This document shows, in pieces, positions 40,229-52,795 of a stretch of 64,000 nt of DNA. Under the pieces are notes generated by a model. The model saw only the letters and a list, made by a program, of their open reading frames with translations. It had not been told where the DNA came from and ran no database searches. Source of the DNA: Paramecium sonneborni (lineage: Eukaryota; Ciliophora; Oligohymenophorea; Peniculida; Parameciidae); assembly GCA_905182985.1 (NCBI GenBank), contig CAJJDN010000026.1:649248-713247 (forward strand), read 5' to 3'. Position numbers and translations under genes: made by a program. Numbering within the stretch: the stretch's first letter is position 1; each line of letters opens with the position of its first letter.

Positions 40229-41398
40229 TCATATTTTTGCTTTCGTGAATGAGATTTGTATGTTCCTGCCATCAATTTCTTGATTGTGCATTAAAGCCAT
40301 AACTTCTAAAGCCTATTTCAAGCTTTCCATTTTGACTAAACACATAAATTTAAATTAAGAATTTAAAACTTTGACAGCCTATATAATATATAAAATGTTA
40401 TACTTCAACAATACCATATTCAGAGAAGATATCCCACATTGTTTCTGCATTAGATGAAACTTTCTTAAGATTTGAGATATGAAGTACTGAACTAGGGGGT
40501 AATAAAATCATTTTATTATTTGCATTAAATCTCAATTTAAATATTAATTACCTATCTGTATCTTCTGAACCTATGTAATAATCTTACTCTTTATAAAGAG
40601 TGTCTAGACCTATTAATTTATCAATAGAATCATCTGCTGCGAATGTGATAGTTAAATTGCTTTCGAAAAACTGTATATTTTGGCAATTCTAATATACGAA
40701 ATAAGCCTAATCTTCTTTCAAATATTTTATTAAAGCAAAATTCTTTAGACTATGGATTAAGATCAATATTTTACTTAATTAAAATAATTTTATCAATGTT
40801 ACCGAAATTGCTAAAGATATTGTAAATATTAAGAGCATCTAAGTTTTTTCCTTAAATGCCATTCAAACAGAGTGTTTTTGTTGATTAAATGTTTTTTGAT
40901 GAAGGAATAAGTCTTTAACTTGTAGGCAGTACAGTTGCGCTTTGTGGTTTAGAATCTGCATCATTTATTACTACATTTAATTTTAAAAAATTACATTCAT
41001 TCAATGAAGTGGAATGTTTATTTTTCAAAGTACTGACTTTAATATCTTGAATAGTTTCATATGATCCCATCGTAAATGAACTATGTATTTTATTATCTTA
41101 ATAGTAAGAACATTTTATAAAATTTGATGAAAGTTGATCTAAAGCCTTTTTTGCATTTTAAGCTGATTCTGTATTAGCCATTTATACCAATACTCTACAT
41201 TCCATTAATGATCTATACATAATTTTTACTTAAAGGACAGGCCCATACCTTGTATATTGAAACATTTAATATATACTAATTCATCAAAGAGCTGAAGTAT
41301 TCAGGGTTTAAATTTGAAGTGGGAGCCGTTAAAGTTAGTAATAAAAATTGGGAATTATGAAGAGTTTCTGGCAAATTTGGTGAAGAGTAGCTAAACAT
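40229..41398 (-). CDS. PTB/hnRNP L-like RNA-binding protein with at least three RRMs
   Basis: About 350 aa from ATG 41398-41396 (MFSYSSPNLPETLHNSQFLL) to TGA 40231-40229. A 28-nt intron within RRM1 joins FSSLMNQ to YGPVLQVKIMYRS. RRM1 continues ECRVLVQMANTESAQNAKKA. A middle RRM has NIYNIFSNFGNIDKIILIK, and, after a 25-nt intron, LKNFALIKYLKE. The last RRM has SVLHISNLKKVSS, DIFSEYGIVE and MALMHNQEIDGRN, and ends ISFTKAKI*, strikingly like the C-terminus of polypyrimidine-tract-binding proteins. PTB family proteins bind CU-rich RNA and regulate splicing, 3' ends or translation. The RRMs lack strong aromatic RNP signatures, as is typical of PTB. Confidence 0.83.
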
Positions 41399-41741
41399 AT
41401 ATACTTATTTATTTAATAATTTTCATTTCCAGTTTCTATTTCAAATAATAATATCTTCCTAATGGATCGTTAATTTTAGGTTTAATCATTTAAAATTATT
41501 GTAAAAAGATTGGAACAGATCATTTATTCCAACTATGAACTTTTAAATTAAAATATAAGACATTTTATCAGTTTGTTGTAAATTATACTAAAATCAAAAC
41601 TTAAGAATTCTTCATTATTTAGCATTAATTTAATTATAGAATTATTTTACTTTTAAATAGTACTAATATTTTCTTAATTCTCTGATTTCGAGATTTTTAT
41701 AAAATTAATATAAATTTATAAATTATATTGAATATATTAAT
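41399..41741. promoter_or_regulatory. intergenic region upstream of PTB-like gene
   Basis: 343 bp between the channel stop and the PTB-like start, both on the minus strand. It presumably carries the PTB-like promoter. AT-rich; no specific element recognised. Confidence 0.35.
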
Positions 41742-44018
41742 TCAGAATTATGATTAACTTTTTGATTTTATTTAGCTTTAAATTGTTTCATTTGGTTTAA
41801 TATTATACTTATTGACTGGATTTTATAAAGAATAGGTAGTAGAGAAATTAACTTTTGCTTCATTAAATGAAGTAGTTTCATCCTATTCTTCTTATTTAAA
41901 CCAACTTTCTACAAAATATTACATTGGTAAAACAGAACTTAAAAATGAAACTAAAATTGATGCAATAGCCCAATAACTTGTAGTTCCAGTTATTTAATAA
42001 TTAAAAATTAAATATCCAGCTGCATAAATAATTGGTAGATATTCCATCATTTCTGTCATTAATATTGATAATTAAACTGATGGAGTATGCTTTACAGACA
42101 TTCTATTACAAATTACATACTAAAATTAATTTATTTAATTACCTTTTCTGCACAATAATACAATGCTAAACCAACAAAACTTGTAATATATCCAGCTGGA
42201 GTTAATGGAGTATAGAAAAATGTAATAAACAATGTTTTCATAATATCAGCATATTTTAATTCAATTAAATGTTCACTATGTTCATATAATTCATTTAATT
42301 CTTTCTAAATTACAACTTTATTAAATTTCTTAATCCACCATAATTTTAATGATTTAATAATTCTATTTGGATCGACTAAAGTAACAATTGGAGGTATTAT
42401 AGCATTAGTCATAAAAAAATATGTTTCTGTATATATAAGTCCACCAGGACCAAATAAATTGCGAGTATATATTGTACTTGCTAAAAATGCAATAATTGCA
42501 GAATTAACAAATAACATTAATGATAATTTTGAAGCTAAAGATACAGTATATAAAGAATATGTTTCATAACTTTCAAAACCAACCAAAAAATTTGAAAGTC
42601 TACCTACAACAAAAGAATTAATAAATGTAGTTAATAAAGCAGCAATAATAGAACCCATATTTTTAGATTTCTATTCTTATGGTAAAGAAACTTATACAAT
42701 TCCTTAATCAGTTTCTACATTTACTAAATTAGCTGGAACATTTGAAGCATCTTATGCTTAGATTTTAGCCAATTCTAATAATGTTATTAAAAATAAAGCT
42801 ATAACAATTTATGAAAATGTAAAACCAAGTAATCTTACCCAAAACCTTCTATTATCATTATGAACAATATTATCCCATATAATATCTCCAGGTTCTGGTG
42901 CTTAATCTACTTTTATAAATGTATTATTAAGCTCTAAACTTTTAGCTTCTTAAATAATACATCCAAAAAATATGTTTGAAATTACTTACTATGTTCTATA
43001 ACTAGAAAATTTTAAAATTTATTATTTTTGATCTTCATATTTCAAAGATAGAAAAGCTGTTCCAGAAAATAACTCATAATCTTATTATATTTTTTAAGCT
43101 TCAGCTATGATCTAATCTTATTTTTATTTTTTTTATTCATTTAAATTCATCAATAGATCATTTTCATTATTTTCTAATGCCTTTTTCTATTAATTTACAA
43201 TAATCTCTAATTCACATTCTAAATCCTTTAAAGTATTTGCATAAAATATATAATCTATTTCCATAACTTCTACATTAAATTAATTTTCAAAAAACTACTT
43301 TAATTACTACTGTTTGAATTCTTTAGGTATGTCTTTTACTATCAATGTGTAATCAGAAGGTGTATTCTCTTTTATATCACAATCATTATCTATAATTAAT
43401 TAAGATTTTCTAAAAAAGAAAATAATAATTAAAATAAAGATAACACTGGAAAAATTAAAATAATGTGGTAACTCAGTTAAAATTGATTAAAATCTTTTAT
43501 TTGCTAATGATGAACGTGCTATCCAATCATTTAAACAATAATTATGCACTTATTCACTCCAAGAATCTTATTTTTAAATTTCTTTATATCTATGTTGCAC
43601 TTAAATTACTAAGTCTTAGCAATCGTTGCTCGTTAAATTTGAAACAAGTTAATATTATCCAGAAGTTAAGAACAGAACTCCAACAATCATAAGACAGCAT
43701 TTTATGAAATTAAAATACAATGGATAACCTGATCCAAGAAAAGAGAAAGCCATCTCATCTCTCTAAAAATCAATTTGTGTTTTGTGCTAAAAATATTTAT
43801 ACTATAAACATACAATTTATTATTTGCAACAGGGACAAATATTTACTGTTTCTCCTTCTCTGTATGGCTTTGGAATACCTACTTTACTTGCTAGCTGAAC
43901 ATCGATTTTAAAATACTTAATGTTGCTCAGCAATTTCATGATTTGGAGGAATCAAATATTCATCATATTATTCAGAAGTATAAAACTCTAATTATCCATT
44001 TTTCAAAGTTGCAGTCAT
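41742..44018 (-). CDS. OSCA/TMEM63-type mechanosensitive cation channel-like protein
   Basis: About 730 aa from ATG 44018-44016 (MTATLKNGQLEFYTSEQYDE) to TGA 41744-41742. The N-terminal cytosolic region contains NICPCCKQQIVC. A TM (CCLMIVGVLFLTSG) follows, and another (FNFSSVIFILIIIFFF) precedes a cytosolic domain starting DYTLIVKDIPKEF and containing a long charged coil. QAPEPGDIIWDNI, typical of the OSCA/TMEM63/CSC1 family just before the core TM bundle, then leads to many hydrophobic segments (FWVRLLGFTFSQIVIALFLI; MGSIIAALLTTFINSFVVG; KLSLMLFVNSAIIAFLAST). Family members are osmo- or mechanosensitive cation channels, or lipid scramblase relatives. Membrane location within the cell is unknown. 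Confidence 0.78.
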
Positions 44019-44740
44019 TAAAAGTTGCTGTGTCTATCGTTCACTTATTTACATATTATTTGAATTTCCAAAAATTATTGATTGATTTTATTTAAATTTA
44101 TTTTCAATTATTATTTATATTTATATATATATTTCTCAAATATTGTATTTGCTTTTAAACAAAACAGAGATATATGTTGAAATTTTACATTATATTTTTT
44201 AATTCGTAACTATTTCTCCTAAAAAATTAGTTTTATAAACAAATATAGTTATTATCAATATTAGTATTTTTGCTTTTTAAAATATTTTGACTCTATTTTG
44301 CAAAAATTAAATTATTTTACGCTATATTTACAATAATGTAGCATAATTTACAAATTTTATTAATTAAAATATGTGTAAAACTTTCAATGAAATTAAAATT
44401 AGAATAACTACTTAATAATAATTTAATATTCAAAATAAATTTGCATGAAACAAAAAATTTAGCATTTAATAAGATATAATAAAAAGAAAATATTTTCAAA
44501 TTTCAAATTTTATTAATTGTTTAATTTGTTGACTTGAAAAAAATTAAAATCTTTTGTTAAATAAGGCTTATAAATTGGAAAATAAGGAAAATATTTAAGT
44601 CTATTAGGTTATATCAATTAATTATTTGAAAAAAATAGTGTTCTATAATATAGTATGAAAGAAAAGTAGAAAGTTTATTTTAAATCATATTTTGAAAAAT
44701 ATCAACCATTTTTAATGTAGGATAATTCATATTATAAAAA
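44019..44740. other. intergenic, no gene seen
   Basis: 722 bp of very AT-rich DNA between two minus-strand genes. It probably contains the channel promoter. Small open stretches lack coding character. Confidence 0.4.
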
Positions 44741-46168
44741 TCAATTTTGTTTAATTAACAGTTCTAAAGGTTCTACCTAAACAATTTATTTAAATTCTTA
44801 TTCTAATGAATCAAATGGATACACTATCATACGATTAGTTTCTTTCATACTAAAAGATTCGAATAAATTATTAGACATGATCCCACCCAAAGAATGACAA
44901 GCCTAAAATATTGAATTTCCTAATTATTATTGAAAAACAAATTATAATCTAGATATTTCATACAATACATTATTTAATCTGCATTTTTGTTTTGCTCCTT
45001 TTTATAATGCTTTATAAGCTTAATTTAAATTCTATATCGGATAGTTAAATTTTTGATTATCTTTTTCATTAAAACTTATTTAATTTAACCAGTTTAATTA
45101 CACACTTTTAAAATCTGGATAATACATTGTTATTATATCATGAGTTAAATAATTTTCAAATAATTACTTATTGTATAACACAGCAACATATTATAAAATA
45201 AAAATCAATTATACTATTGAACCGATAGATGCTAATATTTGTCCCAATTTAGGCATGATTACATTTTCAACTATTGAAATATTATCAATTCTAAATAAAT
45301 AAGAGTTAATTGCTTTTAACTTATATTAACCTTAAGATAAAATCTAAATTTAGGAAGGCATAAAATCACTATTGATAGGCTAATTTGTGATTTCATAATT
45401 GTTGAGGAAAAAATATTTTTTTAACTTTTCGAAGAGGATTCCATCATCAATAATGGTTTCTTGTTATTTAAGTATGATTTAAGTATATAATGTTTCCTAA
45501 GGATCAAAAGCAACATATTATTATTTTTCAAAAGATTCAAGTTCTCTTGTAACATAATTCAATTAGTGTAACTTAATTGTTAAAAACAAAAATCCATGAT
45601 CAGTTTTTAAATATTCTTCCATAACTTAATTATCTGCACAATATTTTCCATCCATCTTGAAATCATCTGTGCATGTAGCAAATACAAGTAAATATTGTCT
45701 CATTTCTTAATGTATTTCATCCTTATCAAAAGCATTATTTAAAATTAAAGATCCTTCATTAACAACAAATTGTCCAGGATTCTCCTCTGTACTGAATAAT
45801 TAAAGTGGCTATTCTTCAATTCTGCTTTGAACAACTGTAAATAATAATGGAGTTATTATATTGTTTTCTTTTCTAAATGGATCAATTTGTGAAGAAAAGT
45901 CAAATAAATTAAATGTAATTAATCGATCAGACCATTTAAATTCGGAATATCCTGTTGTTTTCTATTTTGAACTTACATTTGGAGAAATCTCATTATTTAT
46001 CCATAAAATCATTATATAGAAAAAATAAACCAAACTTGTGCTTCCAGCTATAAGAGAAAGAAATCCTCCAAATTTGCTTTTAAATTTTTGTTCATTTTCA
46101 TTTGTTAATAATGTTACAGGCACTCCAAATATATCTAGTTTTTGTATTGAATCAATAATTCTGTTCAT
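44741..46168 (-). CDS. two-TM protein with large lumenal domain, ciliate family
   Basis: About 460 aa from ATG 46168-46166 to TGA 44743-44741. The N-terminus (MNRIIDSIQKLDIFGVPVTL) leads to KFGGFLSLIAGSTSLVYFFY, the first TM, then a long extracytoplasmic domain. The second TM is LGQILASIGSIVQLIFILQY near 45260-45190. A cytosolic tail (CRLNNVLYEISRLQFVFQQQ) follows. The family is abundant in Paramecium and Tetrahymena as putative transmembrane proteins of unknown role; the N-terminal FGxPVTL..G..S...T pattern is its hallmark as I recall it. Likely distant relative of the gene at 13146-14410. Confidence 0.75.
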
Positions 46169-46288
46169 GTTTTTAATTTAATTTTAATTTATATTTACCA
46201 TTTTTTATATTGCTTTTATTAATATAATAAATTAAAAAGTTAGATAAATCGTATTTAATATAAATTAAAACAAATTTATCAATTTAAA

Positions 46289-47371
46289 TCAAATATCTTA
46301 TTATTTCAGAATATTAGAAGATTGTTTTTTAAGTTTTTTAATAGTTTATTCAATGATGTATTCCTCAAATTCAAAAAATTTCATAAGTTTTATTGTTTAA
46401 TAAATTGGATTTAAATTATAATAAATAGTAATTTCTGAGAAATCATCAAAATCCTCTAATTATTTTAATTCTTCAATTTCATTTGAATTTGTTTAATGAT
46501 TTTTTTGTAAACAATTAATTCTATCAAATAAATTCATTTAAGTTTCTATAATTATTAAATCAGTGCATTATATATCCAACATATAATCTGGATAAATCTT
46601 CCTAGAGATTAATTAAAAATTATTCTTGTCAAATACACATAATTATTCAATCTCCACTTCCTACTGAGTTGAGATTTTACACCAAACTTAAAATTCAGTA
46701 TCAAATAAAATTGATTCTATACTTATAATATAATTAAAATAATTGATTTCAACAATTCTTACTGATTCGTATTATTAATTTATAAATTCTATGAATGAAT
46801 TAGTATTAATTTTTGGGGTAAAAACCAATATTATTTAGTTATTTGTTTAAGTACATCCATTAAAAGAGTTTTGATCATTTAAATACTTTGATTCTATTTA
46901 TTTTTTTATTCCATTTGATTAGAATTCAAATAATTTATACTCTTAATTATTATCATAATGTAATGAGATAAATTGATCACTCTAATTTAATTAATAGATT
47001 GATTATAGAATTTAATTATCTGCTTGATATATTAGATAAAATTAATTTTAAATTTCCAAATCATTGTTCAAAAAGTAAGAAATAATAGAACCACATTCAT
47101 AATGAAATAATAGCATCGAAATTTGTGTTCTTTTAAAATAAAAAGTTAGAAAATCTCGATAAGGTTTATTAATCAAAAGATTAGATATGTTTTGATTTAA
47201 ATTGAGAAAGTCAAAAGATTAAATAGTAAGTTTTGCATTTTCATAATGAGCCAATCCTATACTAGATTTGCCGCAAATAAAAGCAAAAACAGGAATGCAA
47301 TTAATCTTTCTAAATTAATCTTAATAAAACTAATTACATTAATTTACGGCTGACTTATAGTTAAATTACAT
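46289..47371 (-). CDS. protein of unknown function
   Basis: About 350 aa from ATG 47371-47369 (MQFNYKSA, then an 18-nt intron GTAAAT..TTAG) to TGA 46291-46289. The protein has alternating hydrophobic strands (KINCIPVFAFICGKSSIGLA; RTQISMLLFHYECGSIISYF; NNQIILVFTPKINTNSFIEF) and an acidic, helical C-terminus ending KKLKKQSSNILKQQDI. It has no predicted membrane span. I do not recognise the family. The mix of beta strands could be a small-chaperone-like or beta-propeller-type fold, which is speculation. Internal introns in the last third are not placed with confidence. Confidence 0.6.
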
Positions 47372-47523
47372 CAAAATAATAGGATGTATTAAAATTAATA
47401 AGCATTACAATTAGATTACAATCTAGTTAATATATCTAATGAAGTTCGCAGTCTTTTCTTAATTAAATATGCTCTAATTTATTAAATTCAAACATTATTA
47501 TTAATAATAAAAAAATAAGTAAA
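47372..47523. promoter_or_regulatory. divergent intergenic region
   Basis: 152-bp spacer between the unknown minus-strand gene and the arginase-fold gene; presumed double promoter, no motif recognised. Confidence 0.35.
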
Positions 47524-48442
47524 ATGCTAGACGATCCTAGATTAAAGATTGTTGAAGGAATAGATGGAGATTATGTTATAATAGGTTTTCCTCATCATTT
47601 GGGAGCAAAAAGAGACAATGTTAGGATTGGATAGGATCATGGACCAGATTGTTTAAGAAGATTTTTACCAAGAATAGGTCCTTTAAAAAATGCTGAATAT
47701 ATGAAAGATATTAGCAATTTTATTATTTCTGATTATGGAAATATACATGTTGATGATGATTAAAATTTGGAAAAACTTTTAGAAAAATTGAATTAAAAAG
47801 TTTAAATTATATAAAATAAGAATCATACTCCAATAATAATAGGTGGATCAAAGGACTGTGTTTTTGGTGTTGTTAGTGATGATTTACATGTAATTTCAAT
47901 AAATCATATTCCTGATATTTAAATACCATATGATGGGAATAAACCAAGTATTAATTCAGGCTTAAGAGCATCAAAAAGTAAGATTTCTATAACCTATTTT
48001 GGATTTGATAATAGTAAGTTAAATTAAGATGAATAAAATTACATAAATGAAAAATGTAGTGGATATAGTTTATAGTAAATAAGATAGGTTTAAAAGATTT
48101 ATCATTAAGATTTAACATCTTAAATAACATAAGCTGGAATAATGTTCAATTAAATACTTAAGAATCTTTAAGGAAAAAGAATTCATATTTCAGTTTCTTT
48201 AGAAGCTATTGATGTATATTTCTATTTAAAAATAGTCTGCTTTCTGTCCTGGAGTAAGTAGGCCTTGTGTATAAGGCTTAAGTGTAGAAGAAATATTTGA
48301 AATAATTTATTTGGCAGGAAAACATTCTGTAAGTTTGGATATTACTGATTATAATCCAACAATTGAAGATTATAGAACAGGATTTCTACTAGGGAATTTA
48401 ATTTATTATTATATTTTATCAAAAGGAAATGATATAAATTGA
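47524..48442 (+). CDS. arginase/ureohydrolase-fold protein lacking metal ligands (pseudoenzyme)
   Basis: About 298 aa, a usual arginase-family length, with one intron (48214-48235). Recognisable landmarks are VIIGFPHHLGAKRDNVRIGQ with DHGPDCLRRFLPRI (family: G.P...G....G...GP..LR), TPIIIGGSKDCVFG (family GGDHS), VISINHIPDIQIP (family DAHxD), HISVSLEAIDSAFCPG (family SxDxDxxDPAFAPG), then GLSVEEIFEIIY and VSLDITDYNPTIED near the end. GGDH has become GGSK, DAHAD is NHIPD, and DxDxxD is SxExxD. Nearly all Mn2+ ligands are therefore gone, so ureohydrolase activity is not expected; a regulatory or binding role is inferred. The frame is intact. Confidence 0.82.
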
Positions 48443-48514
48443 TTTAAATCTTATTGGTTGAGTTTCTAATACCAAATTCAAAATATAAAATTTATATATT
48501 TAAGAATTAATATT

Positions 48515-50266
48515 ATGATTTAAGTGCAATATCAAGTAGTAACAGCTCTTTTGATTTCTGAAAGTGAAGAAGCAGTCTAGAGATTTTTAAAAAGGATAAA
48601 TACCAATAAGCTTTAGAATGAAATAAAGACAATTAATCTTTTTTACAAAAAAATTAATTTCAACAATGAACTTGAATGCTTAAAATAATTTTCACTTTTT
48701 GAATATGCAATACTCTTTTTATAGGATTTAGAATTTCAATAATTCACAATGGATAATTTTAATTTTAGGATGCTTAAATTACTGTAATATTTTAAGTAAA
48801 ACATCTAAAAATTAAGTTTAGTTATAAATAAGTCTTTCTTGTGTATGATGAAATAGAAACTTAAAAAAATGATACTTAAATTTAAAATCTCTACACTTGG
48901 ATAAATCAAGAAGTAAATTCAATATTTAATAATGAATAATTAAATGAATAATAAGAGCAAAATAATTTTACTATTCCTCTTCCAGAAATTAAAACCTAAA
49001 CTCAGCCAATGCAAAATGATTTCTTCAACTTTTTTAAAAATATTGAGAACCTTGAAAACTAGGATTAAATTTTAGTAGTAATGGAAAATAATAATGTGAA
49101 TGAAGGAATAGCATACATAGTTAATGGATTTATAATAAATGGATAAACTATTTTGTATCAAGAATAGGATGCCTTATAAAAGGTATAAATTACAAATTTT
49201 GTTGATTATTTTTCTAAAAAAGAAATTAATTTTGCACAAAAAGGAGATATCATAGAATTTAAATTTAATTTAAATAAAAAAATTGGAGGATTTTTATTTG
49301 GATTGTGTTAAGATAAATATCTACTTTTAAATAAAGAAGTCACAGCTAATTTAGTTTGCCCAGTAAATGTTGGTTAAGGTGGTATTCATAAATTTTAGAA
49401 ATCAGATTCAAAGGCTTTTTTTTTTGGAATTGAAAGTATTAATTTTAATTTATAAATTAAAAGTGCTGCTTGAAAAAAAGAAAATACTTGGATAATTAAA
49501 TGGAAATAAATATGATGAGATGAAGTAGTTAACAACAAAGCCTTTTGGAATGACATTTAGATTTACAAAACAATAGTTTTATCTCACATCTCACATTATT
49601 GATAAGAACTTACCATTTCTAGTTGTTAAAAATAAAAATTTCCCTGTTGTAACAATTTTTTGTGCAAAAATACTTAATAAGGAAATCATTAATATCACAA
49701 AACAGTAGGTTTAAAAATAAAAAGTAGTACTAATACCTAAATTGACAAGTCCTCCATCATAAAATATGGTTAGCAATGGAGTAGATTTTCGTTAAAAATG
49801 TAGGGTTTGTAAAACTGAAAATATTAGGTATGTTCCTACTGATTGTGGACATCTAAGATATTGCAATGAATGCAAAGATATATGTATTGAAGCTAAACAA
49901 TGCTTATATTGCGAAAACATATGCACCAGTACTTAAAGTTTTAACATACATCTAACAAAAGAGAACCTTTAAGAAGTCAAATCAATTAATCAAAAATAAA
50001 TTCTAGAATATTTTACAGGTAATCCTGATAAAAAAATGTTACCAATTTTGAACATTTTTAATGAAATAAATGTAGAATAAAATATTTAGTGCGAGATCAA
50101 TTGTGATAATTGTGATTCAGTAATTACTTCATACTCTATTTGTAAAAATAATCATTTAACTTTGCTTTGTGATCTATGTTAAATTCCAGAATGCAAGAAA
50201 TGCAATGAAAAATTGATATTTAAATAAAAGATTATTTATCAATTTCCAGATGATCCAATTAATTGA
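48515..50266 (+). CDS. RING-type zinc finger protein, putative E3 ligase
   Basis: About 565 aa with introns at 48796-48821 (26 nt) and 49436-49463 (28 nt), both needed to keep frame. The N-terminal two thirds lack a recognised domain (EAVQRFLKRINTNKL; NEGIAYIVNGFIINGQT; KKIGGFLFGLCQDKY). The latter could be a beta-sandwich. Near 49790 there is a Cys-rich RING-like motif CRVCKTENIRYVPTDCGHLR continuing with YCNECKDICIEAKQCLYC, of the C3HC4 type found in IAP/MUL1 E3 ligases. A second Cys cluster follows (CEINCDNCDSV; HLTLLCDLCQIPECKKC). The stop is TGA 50264-50266. Ubiquitin ligase activity is inferred from the RING. Confidence 0.76.
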
Positions 50267-50775
50267 TTTTTATAAATCATTTATGTATAAAATATATATA
50301 GTATTTTAAACAATGTGTAATTTTCAAATGTTATTTTAGAGCTTTATTTTCTTTTTAATTAATAAATTAATTAATATTTTTCATAAAATAATTCATATTT
50401 TTCGCTGGAAATATGGTTTTCAATTTTATTATATTTCTTTCATTTTTTAGACAAAAGAATAAGTTTTTAATTCACAATATTCAAAATTTTAATTGAAGTC
50501 GATAGAGCTTATCAAATTCTATGTGCATTTTATATTGTTTTTAATATAAAAGAGTTTAAAAATTAATGTAAGACTTAGTGATTGAAAAACTTGTAAATTG
50601 TTTTTATTCATGAGCTGTTTATTTTTTTAAAATGCAATTTTATTAAAATAGATTCCACAAATTTGATTTTCGTGTTTCAAAATAATGATAGTTTTAATAA
50701 TTATTTCATTAACAATGGTTAACTCTCTTAAACTAACAATGCACTAAAAATTAGCAAATAAAAAACATATTATGA
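50267..50775. other. intergenic, no gene seen
   Basis: 509 bp of AT-rich sequence between two plus-strand genes. It presumably contains the promoter of the kinase gene. No RNA gene or repeat recognised. Confidence 0.4.
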
Positions 50776-52323
50776 ATGGATATAAAATTGATGATAAAAA
50801 GAATATTGCTTTATTCGTCAGAATCTGAAATTAATAATTGTGAAAGTATCAAAATTTCATAAATTATTAATATCATTTAATTGAGGTATTAGAACTATTT
50901 TTAACTTTATGATGTATTAATAAAAATGTTTAAAGGAAATGATTAAAGCTTTTAGTGTAATATTTTACTTTAAAAGGATTCAATTTTCAATGACGGAATA
51001 GCTTTATGGAAACAATAGGACTATGATCTAAAAATACCTATAGATTAACAAAAATTCAAAATTGATTGTAATTCCAAAAATAAAATAAAATAATTGACCC
51101 TTTACGAAAAATATATTAGATATAGTAAAAATGTAAAAAGTAAATAGTTTATTAGAAAATTATACTTTTTGAAAATAGTTTCTTGGATCTAATACATAAT
51201 TCAGAAAATAAATTAATCGGCTTTAAATTAATAAAATTTGATGGGAGTTTGGCGATTTTCGGAGAATGCAAATTATGGATTAAGAGATTGAAAAAATATG
51301 TTATTTAGAATGATTTTTCTAGACTTTATTAGATATCTAAAAAAATAGGAAGTGGTACATTTGCAGATGTAAATAATTATCTAATTTAAGGTTTATTTAG
51401 TCAAGCATAAGTCAACGAATAGAGAATATGCAGCAAAAATATTTTATAAAAAAAAAATAATTTTAGAGGAACAAGAATTATTAATGATAACTAAGGAAGT
51501 ATAAATTACAAGACTCTTCTCTAGTCCTTATATTTGTTAACTTTATGAGGTTTTTGAATGTAAAATTCATCTTACTTTAATAATGGATTTTTTAGCCGGA
51601 TCTGAATTAATTTATTCATTAAAATTAGGAGGTTTATCTGAAATTTAATCAATTTTAATAATTAAGCCGTTGTTTTAGGCAATATAATTATTACATAAAC
51701 AAGGTATATTTCACAGAGATATTAAACCTTAAAATATTATGTTGCATCAATTTGGAAAATTAGAAACTGCTTGTCTAATAGATCTAGGTTTGGCTGATTT
51801 TTGGAATAATAAAAATGAATATTTATTCACATAATGTGGAACACCTGGATATGTTGCCCCAGAGATTTTACTTGGGCATTCTTATGATTTTAAGGTTGAT
51901 GTATATAGTCTTGGTTTAGTATTATATTTAATTCTTACAGGGAAAGAACCTTATTAATCAAAAACACTTGATGGATTAATAGAAGAAAATATGTATGGGC
52001 ATATTGCCTTATCATCATTAAGTTTATCTCCAAATTGTCTTGATTTTTTATAGAGAATTCTTATAAAAACTCCTAATCAAAGATTAACTTCATCAGAAGC
52101 TTTATAGCATCCTTTTCTTCTTTTTGGCCCTGGAAATCATTTAGACATGATTAATAATAAAATTCATCCTTCAGAATTGTATAGTTCCAAAAGCTAATAA
52201 TTTCGCAAAAGTATTGCTTCTTTAAGGCTATAAACTGATATATCCAATAATCTTGGGATGAAGGAAGAAAAAGACAAAAAAAATCTTAAGAAATAGTTTT
52301 CAATTCGGAAAGTAAAACTTTGA
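50776..52323 (+). CDS. PH-like domain + CaMK-type Ser/Thr kinase
   Basis: About 500 aa. The frame is open from ATG 50776 (just after a TGA at 50773) and includes further Met codons at 50791 and 50926, so the exact start is uncertain. Introns at about 51131-51153 and 51370-51391. The PH-like part ends [14 protein letters not shown]. The kinase begins [15 protein letters not shown], with [31 protein letters not shown] (DLG for DFG, as in some active kinases), [12 protein letters not shown] and [13 protein letters not shown]. Catalytic Lys, Asp and Asn are present; likely active. A short basic C-tail ([14 protein letters not shown]) follows. Fourth member of the PH-kinase family in this window. 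Confidence 0.84.
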
Positions 52324-52795
52324 AAGCTAATGATTTATTTATTTAAATGTATTTAAAGTTATTAATTATGATATTGCTGTGGCAAAGTAAATTTTAAAAA
52401 TCTGCCATTAGGATTTTTAAAAGCTTTATTTTATTCTCAATCATTAAGATTTCATAAATTTTTTTTTTCAACGTTTCTTTAATCTTTCTAGTTTATCTGT
52501 TTTCATATACTTAAAATTATTTTTCTAAATTCAAAGCTCAGATCTGATAAGCAAATGCAAAAATTAATATGTAAACTATTTACTTACAACAACAAAAAAT
52601 TAAAAAAAATTTTACTTCTGATAGCAGTTTGACAAAACAAGATCTCTTTCGATTCTCATAAATGGGTATAAGCTTTAAAATTTCAAGTAAAATATTTAAG
52701 GAAAATTAATTTATCTAAATTGTAGATCTCATAAATAATGCAATATAATCTAATTTATCCAGAAAAATATCCAAATTTTAAGAGATTAGATTAAC
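52324..52795. other. intergenic, no gene seen
   Basis: 472 bp of AT-rich DNA upstream of the phosphagen kinase remnant. It may include further decayed parts of that gene, but nothing is recognisable. Confidence 0.4.

Noticed and set aside
43465..43911. Plus-strand ORFs of 75 and 63 codons
   Set aside because: Antisense to the N-terminal part of the OSCA/TMEM63-like gene, which is continuous in ciliate code on the minus strand.
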